The notes below the pieces were generated by a model that worked only from the letters and a program-made list of their open reading frames with translations, searched no databases and was not told where the DNA came from. 64,000 nucleotides of DNA. Origin: Sycon ciliatum (lineage: Eukaryota > Porifera > Calcarea > Leucosolenida > Sycettidae). The DNA lies in NCBI RefSeq assembly GCF_964019385.1, contig NC_088654.1, positions 13,489,700 through 13,553,699 of the forward strand. Direction: 5' to 3'. Positions 34,166 to 46,100 of this stretch are shown here, one piece after another. The first letter of the stretch is position 1. Every line of letters starts with the position of its first letter. The translations under genes were made by a program, and so were the position numbers.

Positions 34166-34950
34166 AAAACACGTTTTCACATACTCAGTTTGTCCTGCTC
34201 AGGCGACCGGGCACGGAGCTGCCACCTGGCACTGCAGTCAACTGGCAGGGCACTTCCATAGTCCCATCTGCTTACGCTCGGTACTTAGGAATACTGGTTG
34301 ACGAACATCTGTCTTTCTCAACCCAAGTGGATGCAGTATGTGCAAATGTCAATAGGAAGGTCGGAGCATTTGTCCATGCAAAGCAGAATATCAGCATTTT
34401 TGGCGAACGACTTTTATATTTATCGATCATTCAGTCCACTTTTGAGTTTGGCAGCACTGCATATATTCATTGCTTATCACAAGCCCTATATGACAAGCTT
34501 CTTACTGCCAGCCGCGTAGCATTAAAGAGGATATTTTCGACTCCCACCACTATTCTATACAGTCATACTAACTTGTACGCCCTTGAGAAACGCCTCAACT
34601 TCAAAACCTATGTATTTGTTTACCGCTGCCTAAATGGACTTGCTAGTCCTCTTCTGCGAGACCGCTTTACCTTGCGCGCCCATGGTGCTCGCACTGCAGG
34701 CACCACCCGTGGCCAAGTCTCTGCTGCTCTTGTTCTTCCCCCCGCTAACACCCGATATGGCTTTAGTGCAATTTCTTATTTGGGCGCTGCCAGGTGGAAT
34801 ACACTTCCACCGGCTTGCCGCATGTCTAGTTCACCAGCTGAATTTCGCTCATCAATCAAATTATACCTAGGGTTCCCTGTAAAAAGGCGCTGACGCCTGT
34901 TGGGAATTCCCTAGTAAAAGAAGAATAAATAATAATAATAATAATAATAT
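34166..34950 (+). mobile_element. 5'-truncated LINE, RT C-terminus
   Basis: The frame to 34893 begins after the FADD box ('TQFVLLRRPG') and continues with 'YLGILVDEHLSF', 'RKVGAFVHAK', 'QSTFEFGSTAY' and the terminal 'AARWNTLPPACR' typical of LINE RTs. It ends in an (AAT)n tail at 34925-34950. The coding part is unbroken, so this is a relatively young 5'-truncated copy. Confidence 0.85.
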
Positions 34951-34989
34951 TAACTGGTTTGAGGGAAAGAGACAAACGGGAAAAGTCTG

Positions 34990-35445
34990 AAGAAAAAATT
35001 GACTGTTGTTGTTGTTGTTGTTGTTGTGTTTATTTTAATTCGCAAACCAAACGGGCAGATCTGCCCAATGAAAAGGTGGCGAATGCAGATAGAAAGCAGT
35101 AATAAATGAAATTGGGGACTGATGTAATTAGGATAGAGGTGGAGAAAAACTAAGCCAGCTGATCATCAAACAGGACGTCTGGTACTCTAGGTACTAAGGC
35201 CAGTAAGTGTGTGCGGGATCATGCTGGCGCGGAACTGGCGGAGCGTGGAGATGGCACGTATATCGCTGGGTAATGTGTTCCACAGCTGGGCGCCCCGGAA
35301 CGCGAGGCAACCCTTGCCGAACCTGGTGGAAACTGGCGGTTGGCGCAGACCCACTGTCACCACAAGGACTCGAACCAGGGACCCTCGCTTGTAGCCAGCG
35401 ATGCTCTAACCACTGAGCTATGGTGTAGTCGTCATCCCAGCAGAG
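34990..35445 (-). mobile_element. tRNA-headed SINE with a LINE-derived tail
   Basis: On the minus strand a tRNA-like head shows TAGCTCAGTGGTTAGAGCA (A box) and GGTTCGAGTCC (B box). Downstream, one frame encodes a typical LINE RT terminus ('FRGAQLWNTLPSDIR', 'TLRQFRASM'), then an A-rich tail ending in (CAA)n at about 35002-35030. An (AAT)n run at 35445-35468 borders the head. The structure is that of SINEs that borrow a LINE 3' end for retrotransposition. Confidence 0.78.
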
Positions 35446-35749
35446 ATAATAATAATAATAATAATAAACATACAATGGCCTATGTTGTCGAGATGCGAGC
35501 ACGTGGCCTAGATTATTCAGCACAGCATACGTGGCAGGCGTCTGCAATTGCCCAGGTATATTTCTGAATTGGGAAGTATTACGAAAATGACTCATTGTTT
35601 CATTAATTGTGTCTTTTCCTCAAACTAGTGATATTTCATTAATATTAATCTTTTACCACATCATGATCCTGCCAAAAATGGATGTCGTAACAACCAATAA
35701 AAGTATCTGGAAGTGTAGTTTATTGAATGCTTTGAATTTGTTGTTGCAG

Positions 35750-35821
35750 TGTAATACGACACAATCAGCTAGCTAATCTTACTTCAGGGCAGATGGACAA
35801 CTTCACCAGCCTCAGGAAGCT
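35750..35821 (+). CDS. LRR-gene exon A (one leucine-rich repeat)
   Basis: A 72-nt exon: TTGTTGCAG acceptor before it and GTACGT donor after it. In phase 2 it encodes one 24-residue LRR with 'HNQLANLTS' and 'FTSLRKL', matching L-x2-L-x-L-x2-N-x-L and the F-x2-L-x2-L end. Five further exons with the same length class, phase and repeat register follow on this strand to the end of the window. LRR arrays split as one repeat per phase-2 exon are known in Slit and LGR-type receptors; which family this is cannot be told. The next exon found is 14.6 kb away, so others may have been missed or lost. Confidence 0.72.
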
Positions 35822-36365
35822 GTACGTATTACACTCATACAATTAAATGCTTACCTAGCCGTTTCAGGGAAAAATGTCGAAGAATGATAATGGTGGCAGC
35901 TGCTCGATCCTTGTGATATGGCTTTTGTTAGTGCATGTACGTGTCCTTGGAGTTTCGGTACTTAGCGCAAGCGCTGTTGCCATGTGAACTACCAAACTCA
36001 AGCCACGACATGAGAGCATAACCTAAGCAATATTTAGCTGACTGCAGTATATTCATACAGAAAACAAGCCTCGATTGTCCTTGTTTTTCTGTTCTGTATT
36101 ACTCTCTGCCTCTGCGCTATTGAGCACTGTCAGCACGCTGGGTACGTGCTCTGGTACATAACACTCATGCAAATATGAACTTCTAGCGTTTGGCCATAAG
36201 TGGGTCTAACTTCCAGTTTCTTTAAAACAAATTCTGCCCCCTGGAAGTGTGGAACAGCCTTTCAGCAGAGATGCTCGTCAACACCGAGGATATGAAAATG
36301 CAAGCGTTCAAATCGAAAGCTCACACGGATTTGCGTTAGACTTACCTGTCTTTATAAATGTAACT
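35822..36365. other. Intron sequence, nothing recognised
   Basis: No repeat border or coding signal seen between exon A and the CT microsatellite. Confidence 0.45.
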
Positions 36366-37399
<1,034 letters not shown>

Positions 37400-37703
37400 C
37401 GCTATCCCTGCCGACTTTAATACTCACTTGACTGACTCACGGCTGCCAACCAGAGTACACAAGAAGTCCATCGAACCTTCCACTCTGCGGGCAAAACATC
37501 TCCAGGGTTACAAATATCACAGACACGCTCCTTTTCCGCGCGACAAACTCCTTGTGAAAAACAGATAGCGCATTAATAAGGTTCTGAGCAAACGCTGAGG
37601 ACCGTTGGCCAAGCACAATGTTGCTGCCTCCAAACCATCTAATTCCCAAACCCGCGGCAGGGACAACAATGTGAAGAAGAGGTTGGTTCGACTTCTTCGA
37701 ATT
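37400..37703 (-). mobile_element. Diverged, deleted copy of the hammerhead retroelement
   Basis: Aligns along its length to the ~478-bp unit at 57.87-60.09 kb (from CGCTATCCCTGCCGAC to the end of the unit), but lacks about 165 bp that carry the TATA-hairpin and the ribozyme. Stated strand is that of the ribozyme sense. Confidence 0.7.
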
Positions 37704-38054
37704 GTGTGTTGCTCCTTACTTATAGATAGGTCGCCGGGATCATGAGCTCTCGTGGATTTTCCAATGCACTCCAGAACTAAGATTGTTTTGGGTGCACTCT
37801 ACCGGCCTGGCTATTGTGCAGAGACAGGTACTGTAAACCAGGAACGTCTAACGAGTCCCAAAGTCTAACGTTTTAACGACCAATTATTTTTCGTTATTTG
37901 AAAAAACGGTTATCGCAAGATATCTGTCTAAAGATGCACGTGCCGATGGGTGGCCAGCTAGCCATCGTTAAACTTTTTGAACGTTATCATGCCAAAATGC
38001 AAATACGTTAAACTGTTTGATCGTTAGACTTTCCGGTTTTACAGTACCAGCCTG

Positions 38055-39085
38055 GTGGACTACCTAGACAACCCGCTAGACAATGTCCGCCGTCTTGGCA
38101 GCAATGTGAAAATTGCAGGGGATCTCAACATGCATAATTCAGCCTTGTTGCAGAGTAGCTACACTACCCTAGCCGATGATGGCCTCGAGGAAGTCTGCGC
38201 ACACATCACCTTATCCAACATGTCAACTAAGGGCAACAATGCTCTCGATCTTATCATCTCCGATTTCCCCCACCCCGTATGCACCACAGCCTATGCACCA
38301 CTTGGACAACCAGATCATGCCATTGTCATTGGCGAGTTTCTCAAACAGCGTCCACACAGCTAATATCCTGCTGTTCGACCAGTTTGGAAATACGCCTTTG
38401 CTGACTGGCACCACATGAGAGGCTTCCTTCGAAACAAAGAAACAGTTTATACCATGCAAAGAGCTTGTGATACACCAATCCAACCCTGTATGGTGGACAC
38501 TGGACTGTTCTAACGCCAATTATACCAGGAGCGGGCATGGAAGCTGTGGCGACGCGATATTCTCAACGATAACCGCAAAGGTTCAGTACTTCGCAACTGT
38601 TAACAATTAAGTAGAAACGTGCCATGCAGCACAATAAGCACACCCACGTGGAATTCGCAAACATCTCACTGCAGGTTCTCTCCGGGACAAAGAATGGTGG
38701 TCAACCACAAAGAGGGCAGCAGGCAAGGGACATTGCTCTGGCATTCCCCTGCTGACGAACAATGAATGACAAGAGTCCCACTCTTCTCCTGAGAAAGCCG
38801 AGTGCTTTGCAGCGCATTTCGCGAACAAGTGCAGGCTTGGCATTAACGACAGCTGTGCTGTTGACCTGCCTGACCTGCAACGACCTGCGTATGCCACGCT
38901 AAAGCACATTAACTTCCGCGCAGCAACTGTCAAACGGCCCTTGGAGAACGTGATGTATCAAAAGCAATTGAATCGGTTGGCATCTCTGCTGTTGTGCTCT
39001 AGATAGGCTCATCTGAACTTGGAGACCCTCTGAAAAAGCTCCACTGATTCTGTAATTGGTGCCAGCTGCCCGTATTTGTCCCTAT
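38055..39085 (+). pseudogene. LINE fragment: endonuclease to start of RT
   Basis: 'AGDLNMHNS', 'ALDLIISD' and 'PDHAIV' mark the end of an EEP endonuclease (38055-38363). Downstream, through frame changes, come 'EWWSTTKRAAGKG' and 'AECFAAHFANKC', typical of the linker before the RT. It ends before any RT catalytic box. It may be the 5' part of the LINE whose tail is at 41775-42400. Confidence 0.72.
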
Positions 39086-39579
39086 ATATACGGAAACTGA
39101 ACTTTTGTCCGCAGTACGGATTTCAATCGAATTATCCCGAAAAAGCGAAAAAAAACCGGTGTCTTCGAAAGGAGGGAATATGACGCAGAAGACGCCCATC
39201 CACGTGCCATCGATGGATCTACATGCATCCAAAAATCGGATTGCACAGCGCATGCAGCCTGCAGTGCGCGCACTGTACAGGGTATGTACCCGTACATGCG
39301 CTGTACATGTCATTTGCATCATGCAGTGTACAAGTCATGTGCATGTTCATGCACAGTACATGTACATGTGCGTGATTGTTTTCTGATTTTGACAGCAAGT
39401 TACAAGAAAAAAATTCTACATCCTACCAACCCCTAGGCCCTAGAGTAAAGAGGGTCTGAACCTGGGGTTTTCCCAATACGGTTCAAATGGTCGCAAGACC
39501 AGGACTCTGGCAACCTGGTCATGGTTGTAGTCAGCTGCACACCATGCTGTGCAAACTACACATGCACACAAGTCACGGG

Positions 39580-39862
39580 GAGGTGAAGTACAATAAACTT
39601 GCTGATCTCGCTTTGCCGCTCCTGGCGATACTGGTGTCAAATGCGGACAGTGAGCGCATGTTCAGTTTGGTGCGATGATTCCGACGAATCTAGACGGATT
39701 TCAGGTCTCAGATCAGCACACAAACACTGTTAGCACTGATCCCAAGCCACTTCAACAAGAATGCAGCGTGCTGTGAAGAGACGAAGTTTGCGCAGTCACT
39801 TCGGACCCAAGCTAAGAAACATACAGGAGAGAAGAACAGGCGTGCTACGTGTTCAAGTAATG
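39580..39862 (+). pseudogene. hAT transposase C-terminal dimerisation region
   Basis: The frame reads 'LALPLLAILVSNADSERMFS' followed, through two stops, by 'TDFRSQIS', 'TLLALIPSHFN' and a CC pair. This is the conserved hAT dimerisation block. The catalytic part is missing and no terminal repeats were found. Confidence 0.78.
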
Positions 39863-40149
39863 AGTGAATTGATTTGAATCAGTACATCATGATCAAGGAA
39901 TAATTTAGTCTACAGAATAATTACATTACTATCAGAAATTTTAATTCGTACGTTTCACAATTGAACTCTGCGCCTGGAAAAGTTGGACAGTATCGATTTT
40001 TTCCCCAAATCACACTAATAATCAGTGAGAATGTTGACCTGAAAAAATACAGTACGGAAAGCACTGAAAATATTTGCAAAATGGCACTGGGAAATACGCA
40101 TTGGGGTAGAGGGCACTTTGTACAACAAGAGTCTTCTTACACTGCTTCT

Positions 40150-41690
40150 AATCCGGTGTGCAACCCCCGGCATGGAAACTTGCCCATGATTGTAGTCCCT
40201 GTTTACAAGCGGTCCTCAAGGCGCCGTTTTCAGTTGTTCTTAATAGTTGCGGAGGTGGAACGGGCTATTCTAGAAGCGGATTTCTTCCATACTCATCACC
40301 TGCTCTTCGATATTCGTGGCAAAAAGATTGTAGATTGCCTCACGAACATATCAACTAATGCACACACCATGTTTACTGCTTCTCCTGTGCTTCATTTTGT
40401 TAACCTCCTTTATTCACCTCCTCCTGTCCATGAGTTTCCAACCACGTTTTCTGGCATTGCCCGTCCATTTTCGGCAGTACAAGAGAAATGCCACTCAGTT
40501 GTTCACCATATGACCACCAAGGGTCCACGCTCAAGTTCGCCGCCTCGCACCTGACAAGCTCCAGTCAGCCAAGGCGACGTTTCAACATAATAATAATTAT
40601 GCTGGATCTCGGTATTATTCGTCCTTCGTGCAGCCCATGGTCTTCACAATTGAACATGGTCTGGCGATTGGCGGCCGTCCGGAGATTATCGCGCATTGAA
40701 TAATGCCACTGTTCCGGACCGCTACTCCATTCCTCACCTGCAGGACTTCACAGGGCAACCTCATGGCTGCACAGTATTCTCTAAGTTGGACTTGGTGCCC
40801 GCTTACCATCAGATGACAACTACAACAGATGCCACTAAATCCTGACCAGATCCCGAAAACGGACGTCAGTCATCACGCCCATTGGACTGTGTTGAGTTTA
40901 CCAGGATGTCACTTGGTCTGCGAAACGCCGCCCAGACATTTCAACGGTGTATGGACCAGGTGCTACGTGGGCTGCCATTCTGTTTCCACTACATTGACGA
41001 CCTTCTCGTGGCTAGTACTGACATGAAGAGCCACATGGAACACCGTGCTGTCTTCCAGCGCCTCGCTGATCACAGAACTGAATTGTCATCCATCCCACGA
41101 AGAGTGAGTTCTCTGTATCCTTTCTAGATTTTCTAGGACATCATGTTAATCCTGTCGGTATTACCCCCTTAGATAGCAACATGTCCTCCATTCAATCTTA
41201 TCCCGCTGCTACCCGTTCTTTGCGTCTTTTTCTTTTATTTGGTGAATTTCCATAATCGCTTCCTTCCTCACTCTGCTGTCATTCTCCAGCCATTTCATGC
41301 ATTGCTGTCATCTCATCCTGCCCGCCCTAAATCAGTGCCACTGCCTTGGACCGATGATGCAATCACTACTTTCACGGACCTCAAAAGCTGGTCTGTCACA
41401 TGCCACTCTCCTTGCTCATTCACATCCCTCTGCGCCTATTTGCCTCATGACCGATGCCTCTAATTATGGCATTTGCGGTGCACTTCAACAGTTTGTGGAA
41501 GACCAGTGGCACCCTCCGGCCCTTTTTTCTGGTAAGCTCACGTTTACCCAGCACCGGTACAGCACCTTAGGCCGACAACTCCTCGCCATGCACTCCGCTG
41601 TCAAGCATTTTCGTTGCTTGCTGGAAGGTCGCTCCTTTTTCATAGCTGGGGGAACAATGGCGGATTCGCTTTGAGCCAACAAAGTCGCAG
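40150..41690 (+). pseudogene. Ty3/gypsy pol remnant: protease end, RT, RNase H
   Basis: Across several frames: a protease end ('VERAILEADF', 'DIRGKKIVD'), 'LDLGIIRPSCSPWSS', 'FSKLDLVPAYHQM', 'LGLRNAAQTFQR', the RT active site 'YIDDLL' near 41000, and RNase H 'MTDASNYGICGAL' near 41450. Many frameshifts and stops; no LTRs seen. It is unrelated to the young chromovirus except as a Ty3/gypsy member. Confidence 0.85.
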
Positions 41691-41774
41691 CTGCTGCATA
41701 TTGACCACCACCACAGCACCTGACCACTCTCCGACCTAACATTCGGAGCCCTTGATATTCTCTTCGGGGATGAA

Positions 41775-42400
41775 AGCTCCTGGGACTGACGTTCGACAGC
41801 AAACTCATCTTCAGACGCCATCTTCGCAATGTTTCTCTTCGTGCAGTAGCCCGGCTCGGATTTCTACGTCGAGCATCAAGTTTCCTTGGTCGTGAAGAAC
41901 GCTTGACAACGTACAGAGGCTTCGTACGCCCTGTACTCGAATACGCGATATGTGATATGGATGGGCGCAGCCGGCTCTCATTTGCAAAGTCTCAACCCAG
42001 TGCAGCGGCAGACCCTTGCTATCATTGGTCCTGACGCCTTGCTGCAGAGCCTAGCTGCCCCCCCCCCCCCCGCCAAGTGCAGGCTATAATGTACATGTGC
42101 AAGCTGATGTGCCTTCAAGATCATCCAGACCTCTCTGCGCTAGTGCCATCTCGCCAGGAAGCTAGCCTCGTCTCACGGACAAGATCGCAGGTCCGTGTCC
42201 GCCATCAGCTTCAGCTACAAACAGTGCTCCTCCCTACGGCCCCCAACTTTCTCTAGCGTTCGTTCCCATGTGGTGTAGTGGATGAATGGAACATGCTGCC
42301 GTAAGACATGTTTCCGTAACCGATGCCCCAGTTGAAGTCTCTCCAATCTTTCAAGACGAAGGTCCATCGCAACTCGCGTCAAAATAATTGGCACTTTCCC
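41775..42400 (+). pseudogene. LINE RT C-terminal fragment
   Basis: 'LGLTFDSKL', 'LRNVSLRAVARLGFLRRAS' and 'YRGFVRPVLEYA' identify the post-FADD part of a LINE RT, followed by 'VVDEWNMLP' with stops. A 14-bp poly(C) at 42058-42071 lies within it. Confidence 0.75.
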
Positions 42401-43192
42401 CTGCCGTGATTAGTGCTGCACCGACCTTGTTTTGTGTGGAAGTATATTATTTTAACGAAAGGAATAGAATGGGATACGGGATTCTTATATTTATACTTCA
42501 AGTATTAAAAAAATAATTGAGAGGCCTTGAATCGTTTTTTATCAAAGTCTAAATATTTGCCGGGTTGGAAGGTGGGAATCAAATTGGTTCTGGGCTACGG
42601 ATTCCCTGTGAGGCTATGTCACCCGTCAATGAGCAACTACTCTCGTCCATTATCTCTTCTTTGTTTTATTTTATTTTGTATTTCTCGTGGCTCTCTCTCT
42701 CTTTTTCTATTTCTCACTTGATCTCCCTCCCTCCCTAGCTGAATTCCTATCGATGCCTGGTGGTAGGCTATGATTTCGGGACCTCCGGTTGTCTCATCGC
42801 CTCTAGTCCCCTTTATCTGGTTTTGCAGTGTAATTTCAGCCGTCCTCTTTCTCTGATTATTGGTAAGGCTGTGTTTGTTAGTAAAGAAAGAAAAAAGAAA
42901 AATAGGCTAGGCCACCGTCTGCAACAACAACAACTCAGCAGAAACATGATCAGCAGGGAGGTGAGCTGTGAATGTACTGGGAGCCACACGAAGGTAGAGA
43001 TATCAGCGAACACACTGCGCACGGGGTTTGCGCAGTTTTCAGCGCTACCATACCGATGTACGTACTGGCGGGGACAAAAAATTGAAGCAAATATAATGGC
43101 GACTGGTTGAACGCGGACCTGCATTTGAATAATTTGAAAGCACATTTTTCAATTATTATTTTAGAGACAACGATCAGGTCAGAGAACTCACC

Positions 43193-46100
43193 TTATTCCT
43201 CCACAGGCAGTTCATTCGTGTCCGTTCTAGCTTCCCTGATTAGCTGTAGAAGGTGCTTGCCCAACTCTTCCCATGTAAACGCTTTGCCGCCGGACGACCA
43301 CTGACACAATATCTTGTCACCTTGCTGTTGCAACACGACACGTCTGAAACGAACTTGTTTTTTCAAAGCAGCCAGCTTTGCTGCCGCTGTTGGAAGGAGC
43401 GCAAGCTTTTCCGCTACAGTATCTGGAGTGCTCCATAGTCCAGTGAGTGCAATGCTGTCCACCAGCTGTTGCTTCTCTTGAAGAGTATGCGCTTCCTTCT
43501 GCTGTCGCTGCCTCTCCTTCTCTATCATTCTTTCCCGCTGGAAATCTCGAATGGCCTGGCTGCGTTGCTGGTACATCTGTCGGTGGTGCTGGGCTCCTGC
43601 TAGAGCGCTCTTGAACAGCTCTCTTCGCCTCAGCGAGGATTGGCTTCGGAGCCATTCCCCGGTTCGGTTGCAGCAGAATAATACGATGCCTTCGATGGCG
43701 ATGGTGGACGCGTTTGGTTTTTCACGTTGCAACCGGTCCAGGAGAGCAAAAGCTCGCTCGCTGGCCACATTTGTTGTACGGACACTCGCTGTTGTGGATT
43801 GCTGCTGTGCTGACATGTTGCTGAACTTGCCACCCAGCAAATGGTCAGCCAGCAGCTTCGTGGAGTAGTTTGCGAATGCCGACACAAACAGTTCTAGAAT
43901 GACCTGTGTGGACGCATCCGTGTCGTTGCTGCAAAACAGCTCCTGGTGGACTTCGTCAACGATAATGTGTGCATTGGAAAACATCCTGGCCGAACCATCC
44001 AGTAAAGCGGAGCAATCTGACTTAAGCTCACTGAAGGCTGTGCACAGTTCTTGATACACGATGCTCATGTCGGCAATAGAGATGCTTGGCTGCTCTAGCT
44101 TCCTCCAAAGCGGCCCAGTTATCATCTTGCCCACTATGCCGAGTGCCCTGCATGCTGCAACATAGCCATGAACTTTAATGTCTGCCAAAACAGCCCGGTG
44201 CAATCGGTTTGGAGTGCCAAACGCCTCTTCGTAAAACCGCTGGATGTGGTCTCGCAGTGTGTAGATGCCTGCAGCATTGTAAAATACAATGTTAAATCTA
44301 TTGCCGACGAACCTTGCAAGTGGGATTGACTCTACGCCTTTGGACTGGAGATAGCTCTTGAATTGCTGATGACTCCCAGACTGTTCGTTGCAGTGGGCTT
44401 CGAGTGCCTTACATGCTGTCCTAATCAGCCGAACACTCCCGGCCTCTCCAGTGTTCTCGAACCCATGGCTCGTAGCGCCCACTGCTGAAGTACCGAAATG
44501 GGTTTTCTCCCACACACGCAAGACTTCCTGTGCCTGTTCTGCAAGGCCGACAATATAGTGCAGGCCACAGTAGAATGTATTGATGGACAGCATCGTATTC
44601 CTGACTGGTTCCGGGAGATCTACCCAGCCTGCCACCACCTCGGGCAGGATAGTACCACGGTAAGTCTCCAGAAATTTATTGACGCTCTTCTCAACACTAC
44701 TTCTATCTGTCATTGTGCTGGTTATGTTAGCGATCAGCTTCCTGGCCACAGGAGTGTATTGTATTGTATTGTATTGTATTTATTTAAAAGGATTCTCCAA
44801 AAGCAAATGGATGCTTATCACGGAAGTCTCCCACATAAATATCGCAAGAAAAATGGGGAAATGGGGGAGAGGAGATTGGAAGATGAAGCATGGGAAGAAG
44901 GGAAACAAGTACTTAACCTTTTGCGTCCTGGTGCTAAATCCCCTGATTCCTGCCACCGGCCGCCCTGCCATACGCAATAGTCCCAGTATGCATTTGAAAA
45001 TTATCTAATTTCACTCACCAGTTTCGTAATTATTTCCTTTTGGAAAGCTACAGATGTCCTCTCTCTGAATATCGCGACTAGACACCCGGTAGGAGCAACA
45101 GAATCGCCTTCAAGCCTGTTGAGAGCTGCCCTATTGCGCCTGAGCGAGATTCTGTACCCACCTCCGCAAATTTTAACGTTTCTCAATTTTTACTCAACGT
45201 AGAACGATGATTTAAAGTCCTGCAGATTCATGAAGCTCAAGCGATTCATTTGATCTCTACTTCGCATGCGCTGTGCAACGATGAGTCACTGGGAAAGTCC
45301 CCGTTTGAGGCACGCCGACGCACTTTGAAGCGCTCTGCGTACAAATTTTCGAAACAATTTCAAGCGTATCCGTGTTTCGTTCTTCGATACTCAGTGATTC
45401 CGTACCGCGCTATATCAAACGACATACCACTGGAAAGCTTATTCTCTCACCTTTCCAATGAGCCATCATTCGCGACGATCGGAGAAAGGACAATGGAGTT
45501 ACGACAATTTGAACAGTGATGTATATGCACTGTACAAGTATGCGCTTTTACTTGACGCACATATGCGGCATCAGGAAATCAGGGTATGACGTTTTGACGC
45601 ACATGTGCGGCATCAGTCCGGAAAGGGTTAAATATCGAGGTATAAAAGCAGGAAAGAAATCGACGAGGGAAGAAATCACCTCAGCAGATAATAGCGGGAC
45701 ATTTAGATGAAAAAAACCCAGCAAGGATTAATTTCAAGGAAAAAAAAATTTCTCAAACGGAAAAGTTCGGAATTCCAGTCAGAGAATATCTATGCTGTGA
45801 GTAATGAGCCTTTAGAGCAATGCGAAAATTGACAGAGGACTGAACGCAGCGGATGTGTTCTGGAAGTTTGTTCCATTCCACAGATAAACTGAAGAGAGGG
45901 GAGTTAAGGAAATGGGCGCCAGAACGAGGTAAAACTATAGAGGACGGGTGACGACAACTAAGGGATACATTGAATTTGAAACGAATTAGCAAAGACGGAA
46001 ACTGGTAAAAGACATGATGAAAATACAGCAAGGACAGAATCTGACGACGCCACTTCAGGGATGACCAGTCACAAGTACGATTAAGAATCTGCTTCGGGGT

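Noticed and set aside
35345-35430. A functional tRNA gene on the minus strand
   Set aside because: The A and B boxes are good, but the acceptor and anticodon stems do not close and the body continues into a LINE-like tail, so it is a SINE.
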